A DNA stretch of 64,000 nt from G963666935 sp963666935 (GTDB taxonomy: Bacteria > Bacillota > Clostridia > Christensenellales > CAG-138), in NCBI GenBank assembly GCA_963666935.1, contig OY762936.1:1984001-2048000 (forward strand). The letters are read 5' to 3'. This document shows positions 52,977 to 61,775 of this stretch, piece by piece. A program made the position numbers and the translations under genes. The notes below the pieces were generated by a model. The model did not search any database. It had not been told where the DNA came from and saw only the letters and a list, made by a program, of their open reading frames with translations. The number at the start of each line of letters is the position of its first letter. The stretch's first letter is position 1.

Positions 52977-55256
52977 TCAATGTGTATTTCTTACGTCCTT
53001 TGCCGCAGCAACCATATTTTTCAGGCTTGCAATCGCCTCGATCTCGCCTCGCGTTTTTAACCCGCAGTCTGGATTTACCCACAGCTTGCTGACATCGATC
53101 TTCTTCATAATCGCTGTAATTGTGTCCCTCATTTCGTCCACGCCAGGCACCCGCGGAGAGTGGATATCGTAAACGCCTGGACCAACATGCGTTTTAAAAT
53201 TCGCCCTGACAAGCGCATCCACAATGGACAAATGGGAGCGGGCGGCTTCAAAGGAGATCACATCCGCGTCCATCTCATCGATTTCCCGAACAATCTCTTC
53301 AAATTCACTGTAGCACATGTGCGTATGAATCTGCGTCGACGGATTTACGGACGAGTGTACCAGTCGAAAGGCAGAGATTGCCCAGTCCAAATAATCGCTG
53401 TGCCAGTCTGCGCGTCTTAAAGGCAGCTTTTCCTTTAATGCCGCCTCGTCGATTTGGATGATCCGTATTCCCTGCGCCGCAAGGTCTGCTACCTCTTCCT
53501 TGAGCGCCAGCGCGATTTGGAGCGCGATCTCCCGGTTTGAAATATCTTCCCGCGCGAACGACCAGTTCAAAATGGTGACAGGGCCGGTGAGCATTCCCTT
53601 GACGGGCTTCTTGGTAAGGCGCTGCGCGTAAGCGATGTATTCCACCGTAATCTGTCTTGTGCGCCTCACGTCTCCCAAAATGATGGGCGGCTTCACGCAG
53701 CGCGTTCCATAGGATTGAACCCAGGCGTTTTGCGTAAACAGGAAGCCGTCAAGGTTTTCGCCGAAATACTCCACCATATCGTTGCGCTCGTATTCGCCGT
53801 GCACCAGCACATCCAGACCGATCTCTTCCTGCAGATCAATGCAGTCCGCAATCTTTTCCTTGACGCGCTGTTTGTATTTTCCCTTGGAAATTTCACCTTT
53901 CCTCAGTTTTGCCCGTAGGGCTTTTATATCGGCTGTCTGAGGGAACGAGCCGATGGTCGTGGTGGGCAGCGGAGGAAGACCCAACGCTTCCTTCTGTATT
54001 TTCTCACGCTGCGCAAAGGTGGGAAGCCTTGTAAAATCGTCCTCGTTCAAAGCAGCTGTCCTGCTTCTTACGGCTGGGTCCACATGGGTGCATTTGGATT
54101 GGATCAGCGTGACGTTCTCCATATATTCCTTGGTTTGCGCCCAGTGCGGGTCGGTAAACAATGAGCTCAAAACGTTCAGCTCCTGAAGTTTCTCCTGCGC
54201 AAAGGCAAAATGGCGCTTGTTAGATTCATCCATGGCCGTTTCGCTTTGAAGCGTATAGGGAACATGCAGCAGCGAGCAAGACGTACCCATCACGATATTT
54301 TCCCTCGGCACAAAATCATTCAGCTCATGCAGCAAAGGAAGCGTTTTTTCGTAATTATTGCGCCAAATATTTTTCCCGTTTACAACGCCCGCAAAAAGCA
54401 GGGTGTCCTTCGGGAACCCATGGGTACGGATCAGTTCCTTGGTATATTTGCCTTCCACAAAATCCAGTCCGATTCCGTCGAAGTCCAAAGCACACGCTTC
54501 ATTAAAAGCATCCCGGATATCGCCGAAATAGGTCTGCAGCAGTACTTTTAGGTTCCCTTTATGGGAAAGCAGTTTGCTATAGAGTGCAGTGAATAAAATG
54601 ATATCCTCAGCAGATAAATCCGTTACAAGCGCCGGTTCGTCCATCTGAACCCATTCACAGCCCAAAGCGTTAAACCGTTCAAAAGCCTCACGGTATGCGC
54701 CGATGAAATCACGTGCAAAGTCAGCTCTACGTTTTTTTCCCTTGAAGTCTGCCAGCATCAGAAAAGTGAACGGCCCAATAAGAACGGGCTTTGTCATGAT
54801 ACCCAATTCCTTTGCCTCGGAATACAGCTGAAAAGGCGCGTTGCCGTTTAAGCGGATTTCCATATCGTCTTCCAGCTCGGGAACCATGTAGTGATAGTTG
54901 GTGTTAAACCATTTGCGCATGGTAAATGCTTTTACATCACCTTTGTCTCCCTGATAGCCCCGGGCCATAGCGAAGTAGGTATCAAGCTCGCTTAATTGTA
55001 AATTCTTAAATTTTAAGGGGATTGCGTTAAACAGAAATGCGGTGTCCAATACGCCGTCATAAAAGGAAAAGTCGTTGGACGGTATGAAGTCAATTCCGTT
55101 TTGCTTCTGAATCTGCCATTGTGCCTTTCGCAGTTCAGCGGCATTCTTTTGCAGTATTCCGGCTGTGATTTTGCCTTTGAAATAATCTTCCGTCCAAAAT
55201 TTCAGCTCTCTTAGGCTTCCCACCCGTGGGTAGCCTATCACCGTGGTTTTTTGCAT
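52977..55256 (-). CDS. metE: Cobalamin-independent methionine synthase
   Basis: A 759-residue enzyme that methylates homocysteine with methyltetrahydrofolate without cobalamin. The N-terminal half starts TTVIGYPRVGSLRELKFW; the C-terminal catalytic half holds the zinc ligands in HTHMCYSEFEE and WVNPDCGLKTRG, with DEAALKEKLPL and GPVTILNWSF for substrate binding. The start is ATG 55256 with AGGAGG seven bases upstream; the longer frame to 55508 only reads through the cobalamin riboswitch. Its leader carries both a T-box and a cobalamin riboswitch, so it is expected when B12 is low and tRNA-Met is uncharged. Confidence 0.96.
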   Translation of the reverse strand: MQKTTVIGYPRVGSLRELKFWTEDYFKGKITAGILQKNAAELRKAQWQIQKQNGIDFIPSNDFSFYDGVLDTAFLFNAIPLKFKNLQLSELDTYFAMARGYQGDKGDVKAFTMRKWFNTNYHYMVPELEDDMEIRLNGNAPFQLYSEAKELGIMTKPVLIGPFTFLMLADFKGKKRRADFARDFIGAYREAFERFNALGCEWVQMDEPALVTDLSAEDIILFTALYSKLLSHKGNLKVLLQTYFGDIRDAFNEACALDFDGIGLDFVEGKYTKELIRTHGFPKDTLLFAGVVNGKNIWRNNYEKTLPLLHELNDFVPRENIVMGTSCSLLHVPYTLQSETAMDESNKRHFAFAQEKLQELNVLSSLFTDPHWAQTKEYMENVTLIQSKCTHVDPAVRSRTAALNEDDFTRLPTFAQREKIQKEALGLPPLPTTTIGSFPQTADIKALRAKLRKGEISKGKYKQRVKEKIADCIDLQEEIGLDVLVHGEYERNDMVEYFGENLDGFLFTQNAWVQSYGTRCVKPPIILGDVRRTRQITVEYIAYAQRLTKKPVKGMLTGPVTILNWSFAREDISNREIALQIALALKEEVADLAAQGIRIIQIDEAALKEKLPLRRADWHSDYLDWAISAFRLVHSSVNPSTQIHTHMCYSEFEEIVREIDEMDADVISFEAARSHLSIVDALVRANFKTHVGPGVYDIHSPRVPGVDEMRDTITAIMKKIDVSKLWVNPDCGLKTRGEIEAIASLKNMVAAAKDVRNTH

Positions 55257-55274
55257 TGTTATTTCCTCCTTCAT

Positions 55275-55297
55275 GTTGTGGAGAAAATAGGTTTTCA
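55275..55297 (-). terminator. Possible terminator or hairpin of the cobalamin riboswitch
   Basis: On the minus strand ATAGG/TT and AA/CCTAT form a short stem with a GAA loop and TTTTCT after it. It lies between the B12 box and the metE start, where an expression platform is expected, but the stem is short. Confidence 0.45.
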
Positions 55298-55324
55298 ACC
55301 CTATCTTCCTTCCCAAAGATATGT

Positions 55325-55530
55325 GTGTTACCGCAGGTATTTGGCAGGTCTCCTGACTTCTCTTCCTCCTACTTTTTCCTACCTTCCCGATTTGCATCAG
55401 TGGCGAGAATGTTCTCACAGAAATTTCGTCCAAGTTACAGTAGTGGGTGCTGTTTCGGATTTTCACCGAATTCCCTATTATCTTTTCGCGCCAATGCAGG
55501 CGGCTCAAGCACCGAATACCCTGAAGCTAT
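55325..55530 (-). ncRNA. Cobalamin (B12) riboswitch upstream of metE
   Basis: On the minus strand the B12 box AAGTCAGGAGACCTGCC (55359-55343) is preceded by the conserved core: GGGAATTCGGTGAAAATCC, GAAACAGCACCCACTACTGTAA, and GCCACTGATGCAAATCGGGAAGG. These are the diagnostic elements in the correct order of the AdoCbl riboswitch family. It should repress the B12-independent metE when cobalamin is present. Confidence 0.93.
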
Positions 55531-55567
55531 GCTATTTTGTTTTGTTCATCACCTCCTAAAAGTAAAA

Positions 55568-55597
55568 GCCCCGTCCTCCCAATCAAGAAGACGAGAC
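55568..55597 (-). terminator. T-box terminator of the metE leader
   Basis: On the minus strand GTCTCGTCTTC pairs with GGAGGACGGGGC (G-U pairs included) and is followed by TTTTAC. It lies directly after the T-box sequence and upstream of the cobalamin riboswitch. Confidence 0.75.
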
Positions 55598-55855
55598 TGT
55601 TCCCGTGTTACCACTCCTTTTTATCTATGCTTTGCGGCGCAGACCTCTGTGAGTACACCGAAAAACAGCCCATCGGTATACTCCGTTCCAATAACGGGAA
55701 ATCCCGTCGCAGCCTAAATCCGTTTCGGATCTCGGTGCGCCACTTCGGAGCCATTTTCATTGTCCGTTCCGTTGCCCCCTTCCAGCGCGGCAATCCGCAG
55801 GAGCATCTCTGTGTACATCCCGAATAATTACTCTTTCCATCATCGTGTTTGCTAT
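55568..55855 (-). ncRNA. T-box leader of metE (probable tRNA-Met)
   Basis: On the minus strand the T-box AGGAGTGGTAACACGGG (55618-55602) precedes the terminator. Stem I upstream contains an AGAGA box (ACACAGAGATGC) and the region GACAATGAAAATGGCTCC, where an AUG triplet can be the methionine specifier. The bulge UGGU fits the A discriminator of tRNA-Met. The T-box core differs from consensus (GGTAACACG in place of GGTACCGCG). The element precedes a cobalamin riboswitch in the same leader. Confidence 0.82.
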
Positions 55856-55868
55856 GCAATTTGAAGTT

Positions 55869-55897
55869 ATTATAATAGCGAAAATAAGCATTGTCAA
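55869..55897 (-). promoter_or_regulatory. Promoter of the metE leader
   Basis: On the minus strand consensus TTGACA and TATAAT with a 17-nt spacer, about 615 bases before the metE start and just before T-box Stem I. Confidence 0.85.
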
Positions 55898-55974
55898 TAA
55901 GGGCCCATGACCTCGGTTTTTTCCACTAGCGGTCATTCGCCCGTGCTCAGGCCACAAGTTTCATCACAAAGATC

Positions 55975-56115
55975 CTATGCGTCTCCCGGGCGGCTTTGAA
56001 CCATGCCTGCTAATCGAAACATAAAACGATCCCCCTTGGGCAGGCATCTTGTGGCGCGCGCATCGGTAAGGTAAAGGGTTTCCATTTCCTCTTTCAGCGA
56101 GATCTTCATGCGCAT
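55975..56115 (-). CDS. Possible 46-residue hypothetical protein
   Basis: An open frame just downstream of the ABC exporter permease with ATG 56115 (AAAGAGAG nearby) or 56109. It would encode a basic peptide with MKISLKEEMETLYLTD at its start. No known family; it may be a small protein at the end of the exporter operon or chance. Confidence 0.3.
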   Translation of the reverse strand: MRMKISLKEEMETLYLTDARATRCLPKGDRFMFRLAGMVQSRPGDA

Positions 56116-56164
56116 CTCTCTTTACTTGGCTTACACTCCCGGTTGATTCGTTTGCTCCATACCC

Positions 56165-57754
56165 TTACTGCTGCTGCCCCATCTTTACCACCGGAATATC
56201 GCAGCGGTGCAGAATCCCGCCGGACATGGCAAAGCAGCCTAGCGCGGCAATCAGTTCCCACAACGCCAGTATCCCAAGCCCAACGAAAAGGCCCGCCTCG
56301 CCCAGCATGCTGCCGACGATAATGGCGGCAGCCAGCCCCGGCAGCATAATTAGAATCACCGCAATCGTGTAAATGAAAATCATAAGCCCGGCGCTGATAT
56401 CGGTCCCCGTCCACCGTAGCGAAAGGTAATTGATGCCCAGCAGTAAAAAGGAAAACAGCGTGTAAACCACAACGCTTAGGGCAATGAGCGAGGCAGGCTG
56501 CCCCATGATCGCGCCAGTAATGGAAAAAATCACGACACTTTCCCCCAGCACCTTTATCGTAAATTCTAGATTGCTCCAAACAATTTTGGAAAAAGAGCTT
56601 TCGGGGATCAGGTAGATGTAATGCAGGTAAAACTCCTTGAGGCCGCGCCCCGTGCCGATGAGAAAAATCTGCATCCACATCAGAATTTGGAGGATCATCA
56701 GCATCCCGCCATCCCGCAGGAACAGCGCCATCAAAGCCGCGCCTAACGTCACGAGGATGGCAGGCGTCCCCCATAGCCCAAGCCGGTTGGCACGAAAAGA
56801 TTCCCGCAAGTGTTTGTAAAAGAGAGCGCTTGCCCCCTGCCCACCGATGCCGGTTTGGGCAACCCGCACCTTTTTTGATGAGGTCGCCTCTGTGTTCATC
56901 TGCCCTTCGGCAACGGTGCGTTTTTTCTCAAACGCGGTTTCCGTGGCCACCAATACGTCTTCGTAATAATCGGGGTTGCTCAGGGCGATATATAAGAGCA
57001 ACAGTGCCCCGGAGCCCACGATGAGCCCCAGATACAAAATCCCGGTTCCCATGTCACCGGAAATCAGCGCAACGATCCCCGCAGACGCCCATCCCACCAC
57101 CGGGGTAAAGGAGAGAAATGGGGATTGCAGCGCGTTTTGAAGTGCGTTAAGCGACGCGCCGGTTTTAATAAACTGAAAGCAAAGATAGACCGCCAGAGGA
57201 AGAAACACGGCCGCGGCAATCAGCTTCACGGCCAGCTTGCGCCCATTCCTCCCGTTCGTAGTGCTGTAAATCAACAGCGAAAGGATCTGCAGCAGGCACA
57301 CGGCAAGAATAAACCCCAGCAAAATCAGCAGCACGCCGCCGTATGCAATGCCGAAGCCATTGCCCAGTGAACTGCCCTGAAATAATATGAAAAAGCTGGC
57401 GGCAAACGCCATTTTCGTCATGCGGACAATTCCATACAGCAGAATCATGCGCGGGCTGACGGGGGACACGAACAGCAGATTCACATCGCTCATGTCGAAG
57501 ATCACGCTACCATTGGACAACGCGTTTCGAAGGGAGATGAGTGTGAAAATCAGAATCATCCCAAATAGGATTCCCTTAAGCCATACCAGATTATGAACGC
57601 CGCCGGAGCTTTGGCTTGTAAAAACCGAAAGGAGAAAAAAGCCGATGACCATTGCGGCAACCAAAATCCACAGAATCAGCTTCCCCGGCTTTCGCAAAAG
57701 TTCCAGAAGGCTGTTTTTGAAGCTCCTGATTACAAGAAAAACCAGACTACGCAT
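56165..57754 (-). CDS. Putative ABC exporter permease (large)
   Basis: A 529-residue protein with about 12 hydrophobic segments and a Lys/Arg-rich cytosolic loop near the middle (VATETAFEKKRTVAEGQ). Characteristic pieces are SVFTSQSSGGVHNLVWLKGILFG, DVNLLFVSPVSPRMILLYG, and GTGRGLKEFYLHYIYLIPES, as in the Firmicute family of putative ABC exporters. The start is ATG 57754 with GGAGGAAG upstream and overlaps the ATPase stop by 8 bases; ATG at 57853 is rejected. Cargo unknown. Confidence 0.8.
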   Translation of the reverse strand: MRSLVFLVIRSFKNSLLELLRKPGKLILWILVAAMVIGFFLLSVFTSQSSGGVHNLVWLKGILFGMILIFTLISLRNALSNGSVIFDMSDVNLLFVSPVSPRMILLYGIVRMTKMAFAASFFILFQGSSLGNGFGIAYGGVLLILLGFILAVCLLQILSLLIYSTTNGRNGRKLAVKLIAAAVFLPLAVYLCFQFIKTGASLNALQNALQSPFLSFTPVVGWASAGIVALISGDMGTGILYLGLIVGSGALLLLYIALSNPDYYEDVLVATETAFEKKRTVAEGQMNTEATSSKKVRVAQTGIGGQGASALFYKHLRESFRANRLGLWGTPAILVTLGAALMALFLRDGGMLMILQILMWMQIFLIGTGRGLKEFYLHYIYLIPESSFSKIVWSNLEFTIKVLGESVVIFSITGAIMGQPASLIALSVVVYTLFSFLLLGINYLSLRWTGTDISAGLMIFIYTIAVILIMLPGLAAAIIVGSMLGEAGLFVGLGILALWELIAALGCFAMSGGILHRCDIPVVKMGQQQ

Positions 57755-58466
57755 GGCGCGCTTCCTCCGGCTTATGTCCCTCCGTAATTTCAAAAAAGAC
57801 GTCCTCAAGGCTTTGCCCCGCCCGGATATCCTCGCGCCTGCAAACGCGCTCAATCCTGCCCTTAACCATGATGTAGGTCACGTCCCAGTTTTCTTCCACG
57901 CTTTCGATCATATGGGTGCTGACAATGAGCGCACATCCGCTGTTCCTCAGCTCCTCAATCACTGCCTTGAGCTCCCGGATGCCGTGGGGATCCAACCCTA
58001 CAAGGGGCTCATCGAGAACCACCGCCTTGGGCTGCGGAAGAAGCGCGCAACATACGCTTACCTTCTGTTGCATTCCCTTGGAAAGCTCCTTGCCCAGCTT
58101 TTTCTTTTTATCCTCTAGTTCAAAGCGGCGTAGTAACGCCTCCGCCCTTTTCTCCCAGTCGCTGAGGCGGTACGCCTTGGCGATAAATTCCAGATGCTCG
58201 GCCACGGTCAGCATGGGGTACAGCACGGGAAATTCCGGCACATATCCCAAAAGCCGCTTAGCCTCCGGCGTATGGTTCTCATATCCGCCGATGGAAACGG
58301 ACCCCGCAAAGCGAAGCAAGCCGCAGACGGACTTAATCAAAGTAGACTTCCCCGCGCCATTTGGGCCCAGCAGCACCGCAAGCTCGCCGCTGCCCACCGA
58401 AAGGCTGATATTGTCGTTGGCAACCAGTTTCCCATATTTTTTCGTCATACCGCGTACTTCAATCAT
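57747..58466 (-). CDS. ABC transporter ATP-binding protein
   Basis: A 239-residue ATPase: Walker A GPNGAGKST, signature LSKGMQQKVSV, Walker B AVVLDEPLVGLDP and switch IVSTHMIES. It overlaps the large permease gene and forms a two-gene exporter operon. Confidence 0.9.
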   Translation of the reverse strand: MIEVRGMTKKYGKLVANDNISLSVGSGELAVLLGPNGAGKSTLIKSVCGLLRFAGSVSIGGYENHTPEAKRLLGYVPEFPVLYPMLTVAEHLEFIAKAYRLSDWEKRAEALLRRFELEDKKKKLGKELSKGMQQKVSVCCALLPQPKAVVLDEPLVGLDPHGIRELKAVIEELRNSGCALIVSTHMIESVEENWDVTYIMVKGRIERVCRREDIRAGQSLEDVFFEITEGHKPEEARHA

Positions 58467-58574
58467 AATAACTCCTGCAATCTAGCTTTTTGAAAAATGT
58501 ATTTTGGTTCATCATATCACAAAGAATGTAAACAGGAAAATGATTCCTTGTTAAGATGTAAGAATAAATTGTCC

Positions 58575-59303
58575 TTATTGAAAACCCCCGAAAACGATCG
58601 GAATGGCAAACAACGAGTCTCCAATTAAATTGAGCAGAACATGGGTCAATATTCCGATGCGGATATCTTTGAATTTCCAAACAAAATACGTCATAGGCAA
58701 TATGGAAATAAATCTCGTCAATAGCAGCCAAGGCGAAAACAGGTGGTACAGACTGAACAGGAAGGAACTGATAATCACGGCTGCAAACCCGTATTTCTCC
58801 AGCCCTTTTAATAAAAATCCCCTGAAATAGAATTCTTCTATGATTGGAAATAAGATCGAAGATGTTAAAAGGCCTACAATCCAGGTAATGAGAATCATAT
58901 ATCTTGGATACCGCTCTGGATTGGTCAGATAATCTGTTAGGACAAACGGATCCTTCATCCATCCGAAAACGTGATCCTGGATCGAAGCGCCCAGTTGCTT
59001 TGCTGCCGTCATAATCAATGCCGCCCATAGGAACGCAATCACGCCAAACAAAACCATTTTCCATATCATTAGTTTTTTTTGATAGGCAACCGCATCCATG
59101 ACTTTGCCGGTAACTGAATTCTTTTTCATGATAAAGAACATGACCGGTATCATAACAAATGCGGATAAATTAAACAGGAGTGCCTTGGGTATCAGCGCAG
59201 AATTGGCGAGATTCACAACAATCAAAAACATGGCCGTAATCGCTGCCCCGGGAATCAGATGATACAACACGCTCTTTCCTATTGAAAATGGTTTTACTCT
59301 CAT
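58575..59303 (-). CDS. CPBP-family intramembrane metalloprotease
   Basis: A 242-residue membrane protein with about 7-8 helices. The catalytic motifs of the CPBP (CAAX protease/bacteriocin-processing, Abi) family are present: EEFYFRGFL (EExxxR), SLYHLFSP, and HVLLNLIGDS. It may process peptides or give self-immunity; no bacteriocin gene was seen nearby. Solitary gene. Confidence 0.87.
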   Translation of the reverse strand: MRVKPFSIGKSVLYHLIPGAAITAMFLIVVNLANSALIPKALLFNLSAFVMIPVMFFIMKKNSVTGKVMDAVAYQKKLMIWKMVLFGVIAFLWAALIMTAAKQLGASIQDHVFGWMKDPFVLTDYLTNPERYPRYMILITWIVGLLTSSILFPIIEEFYFRGFLLKGLEKYGFAAVIISSFLFSLYHLFSPWLLLTRFISILPMTYFVWKFKDIRIGILTHVLLNLIGDSLFAIPIVFGGFQ

Positions 59304-59342
59304 GTCCTTTTCCCCTTATCGTTAACTTAAAAATATATAGTG

Positions 59343-59370
59343 CAAAAGACGCCGACATGGCGCCTTTGCG
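59343..59370 (-). terminator. Terminator after the MFS gene
   Basis: On the minus strand AAAGGCGCC and GGCGTCTTT pair around a 5-nt loop, followed by a short T-run. Confidence 0.6.
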
Positions 59371-59405
59371 GGTTTAATAGCTGCGGCGGCCGCCTATTAT
59401 ATGCG

Positions 59406-60650
59406 TCAAGTAACAGGCTCCTGTTCCTCTTTTCTAGCCGCAACATGGCGGCGCAGGGCAAAAAAGCCCAGAACAAACATCACGGCAATCCCCAGCACGC
59501 CAAACCGGGAATGCCCTGTAAGCTGCGTGATGATGCCCATCATCAGCGTTCCCATAAAGGCCGCCCCTTTCCCAAAGATATCCATAATGCCGAAAAACTC
59601 GTTGGCATTCTCTTTGGGGACAATGCGTGAAAAATAGGAACGGGAAAGCGCCTGAATCCCACCCTGAAAGACCGCCACGCAAACCGCCAGGAACCAAAAC
59701 TCCCAGGCCCGGTCCAGCTGAAGCGCAAAGATCGTAATTGCAAGGTATCCAATAATTGAAAATGAGATCAGCTTCACGGTATCGGCCTTTTTGGAAAGCC
59801 GCGCGAAGAGAATCGCGCAGGGGAAGGCCACCACTTGGGTCAGCAGCAGCGCAAGCAGCAAGTCGTTATCCGAAATCCCCACATCCTTGCCATAGGAGGT
59901 TGCCATTTCAATAATAGTATATACACCGTCAATATAGAGGAAAAACGCCAGCAAAAAAGAGAAAATGCCCTTTTGCTCTTTATAGTGCGTAACGGTGTGC
60001 CAAAGGCGGGATATGCTTTCTCGAATGGGGTGGCTGCCACGTTCCAAGGCATATACCTGTCGGTATCCGCGCAGTAGCGGCAGGGAGCACAACACCCACC
60101 AAAGGGCGGTAATGGCAAAAGCCAGCTTAGTAGCAAGCGATGCACCCAGCCCCGTCTTGTCGGCAGTCAGTATCATTCCCAAACAGGCCACAAAGGGGAT
60201 GCAGCTACCAATATAGCCCCAAGCATAGCCGTGGGCGCTGACCTGATCCGCCCGCTCTGTGCTGGTAATGTCCGGCAGCATGGCGTCGTAGAAGATCAGG
60301 CTTCCGGAATATCCTGATTTGCCGATGATGAATATAGCCAAAAAAGCAAGCCAACCCACCGGAAACATCAGTCCAAGGCAGCCCGCCACGCCCACGATTA
60401 AAAAGCCCAGAAACAGCGGCTTCTTATAGCCCCGCAAATCCCCCATGGACCCCAGAATCGGGCCGAGGATGGCGATAATAATTGTGGAGAGGCTGGCGGC
60501 ATATCCCCAGTATGCGGTGGATGTCGCCCCGCTTACGCCGCTTGCCGACGCAAGATTCTTGAAGTAGATGGGAATAATGGTAGCTACAATCAGCGTAAAC
60601 GCTGAATTCCCCACGTCATAGAAGATCCAGCTTTTCTCCAGCTTATTCAT
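59406..60650 (-). CDS. MFS transporter, UMF1 type
   Basis: A 414-residue 12-helix transporter. The N-terminus WIFYDVGNSAFTLIVATIIPIYF and the loop GKSGYSGSLIFYDAMLPDITS are the UMF1 (Atg22-like) signature. ATG 60650 follows AAGGAG and overlaps the preceding phospholipase-like gene by 8 bases; the in-frame ATG at 60668 has no site. The family may export amino acids or peptides; the substrate is unknown. Confidence 0.87.
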   Translation of the reverse strand: MNKLEKSWIFYDVGNSAFTLIVATIIPIYFKNLASASGVSGATSTAYWGYAASLSTIIIAILGPILGSMGDLRGYKKPLFLGFLIVGVAGCLGLMFPVGWLAFLAIFIIGKSGYSGSLIFYDAMLPDITSTERADQVSAHGYAWGYIGSCIPFVACLGMILTADKTGLGASLATKLAFAITALWWVLCSLPLLRGYRQVYALERGSHPIRESISRLWHTVTHYKEQKGIFSFLLAFFLYIDGVYTIIEMATSYGKDVGISDNDLLLALLLTQVVAFPCAILFARLSKKADTVKLISFSIIGYLAITIFALQLDRAWEFWFLAVCVAVFQGGIQALSRSYFSRIVPKENANEFFGIMDIFGKGAAFMGTLMMGIITQLTGHSRFGVLGIAVMFVLGFFALRRHVAARKEEQEPVT

Positions 60651-61413
60651 CCGCGTCTTCTCCTTCATAATTTAAATTAAATTCCGAACCGGGCATTTGG
60701 TTGGTTCCCATGCATTTAACGGCGACCCGGATCAGCGCCGGGCATTCATCCAAGGCTTTTTGATACAGCATGTCCAGTGAGCAAATATGCTCCAACTGCG
60801 TTTCGGGCACAATGTCTGGAAGGCTCATCGTGGAAAACGCGCCCCGCCTCCCCGCTGCGGCTTCAAGGAAATTCATCAGCTTTTTGCAGTCCAGCAGGCG
60901 CGTATAGCGCCGCAGCGCCCTTACGCATTTTTTAATGATCTTCCTTCCCATGCCCGGCCATAAGGCGGCCATCGCCGAGTAATCCGGCCCAAAGGCGAGG
61001 ATATAACTGTAACGCGCTTTTTGCAAGCCGCACCGGAAGGCAATATGCCTGTCGTAGGCGGCCTCCATGATCAAGTGATCCGAAACCTTCGGGCTGTGTC
61101 CGCAAACGTAGGGATGGCAATTGCGATCCAGCGCGTAATGGCAGATAAGGCCAAAAAGATAAGACAACGCCGCGCCTTGCTGGGTCTTCTCCAGGATTGG
61201 GGCAAACATCCGGCTCGCCTTTTCAAGGTGACGTGTCGTGCCATAATTGGCAATTTCGTTCTTTTTATAGGGTTTGTAATAAAAAAAGATGTCCGGCCCC
61301 TGCAGGCCGATTTCGTATTCATTCCTGTGGGCGAGAACCAGCCGCCTCATATCGTCGTCAAGGCGGCCAATCATGTCCTGGCCAAACTGATAGTGCGCCA
61401 AACAGGCCGGCAT
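60643..61413 (-). CDS. Zinc-dependent phospholipase C-like protein
   Basis: A 256-residue protein of the zinc-dependent phospholipase C family. MPACLAHYQFGQDM, GLQGPDIFFYY, then LFGLICHYALDRNCHPYVC, and HLIMEAAYDRHI carry the His/Asp ligands for the zinc cluster. It has no signal peptide, so it is a cytosolic homologue, a common clostridial form whose substrate is not known. A TATAAT lies about 33 bases before the start. It is coupled to the MFS gene by overlap. Confidence 0.83.
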   Translation of the reverse strand: MPACLAHYQFGQDMIGRLDDDMRRLVLAHRNEYEIGLQGPDIFFYYKPYKKNEIANYGTTRHLEKASRMFAPILEKTQQGAALSYLFGLICHYALDRNCHPYVCGHSPKVSDHLIMEAAYDRHIAFRCGLQKARYSYILAFGPDYSAMAALWPGMGRKIIKKCVRALRRYTRLLDCKKLMNFLEAAAGRRGAFSTMSLPDIVPETQLEHICSLDMLYQKALDECPALIRVAVKCMGTNQMPGSEFNLNYEGEDADE

Positions 61414-61775
61414 AAAGCTTCCCCTTTTCTGTCGATGGCAAGATTATATCATACGGATCGAAACAAAATCATCAGGGTTCCGTCACGCTTTGGTAAAATG
61501 ACCGCCCTAGCTCAATGGCGTGGAGTCAGGCGCTACCCTAGTCCGTGCCGGCCAAAAATGTTGTTTTTTGTAAGTTTTGCTTGTAATTAACGTATCATGA
61601 AATTCTTATCTTATCAACCGTTTTATGCGAACCCGCAAAAATATCGGCTGCACCGTCCGCACAGCCGCTTCCTTAACTCCGCGGGGATTGCCTCGCTGTT
61701 CATTCGCCGCTTTCCATGTACAGAGAAGGGCGCCCAAAGGGACGCCCGATACTGTCTTATGACACAGTCCGTTTT
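61414..61775. other. Gene-free stretch between the ger operon and the phospholipase-like gene
   Basis: No gene is supported. It holds a T/A-rich portion before the phospholipase-like gene and, near 61728-61750, a GGGCGTCC / GGGCGCCC hairpin on the minus strand that could end the ger operon but has a poor U-run. Confidence 0.4.

Noticed and set aside
55257..55508. 84-residue N-terminal extension of MetE
   Set aside because: It translates the cobalamin riboswitch; AGGAGG precedes ATG 55256 and MetE homologues begin at TTVIGYPR.
61490..61560. tRNA-like look (GCCCTAGCTCAATGG)
   Set aside because: No cloverleaf: no matching acceptor arms, no GTTCGAATC-type T loop and no anticodon stem at the right spacing.
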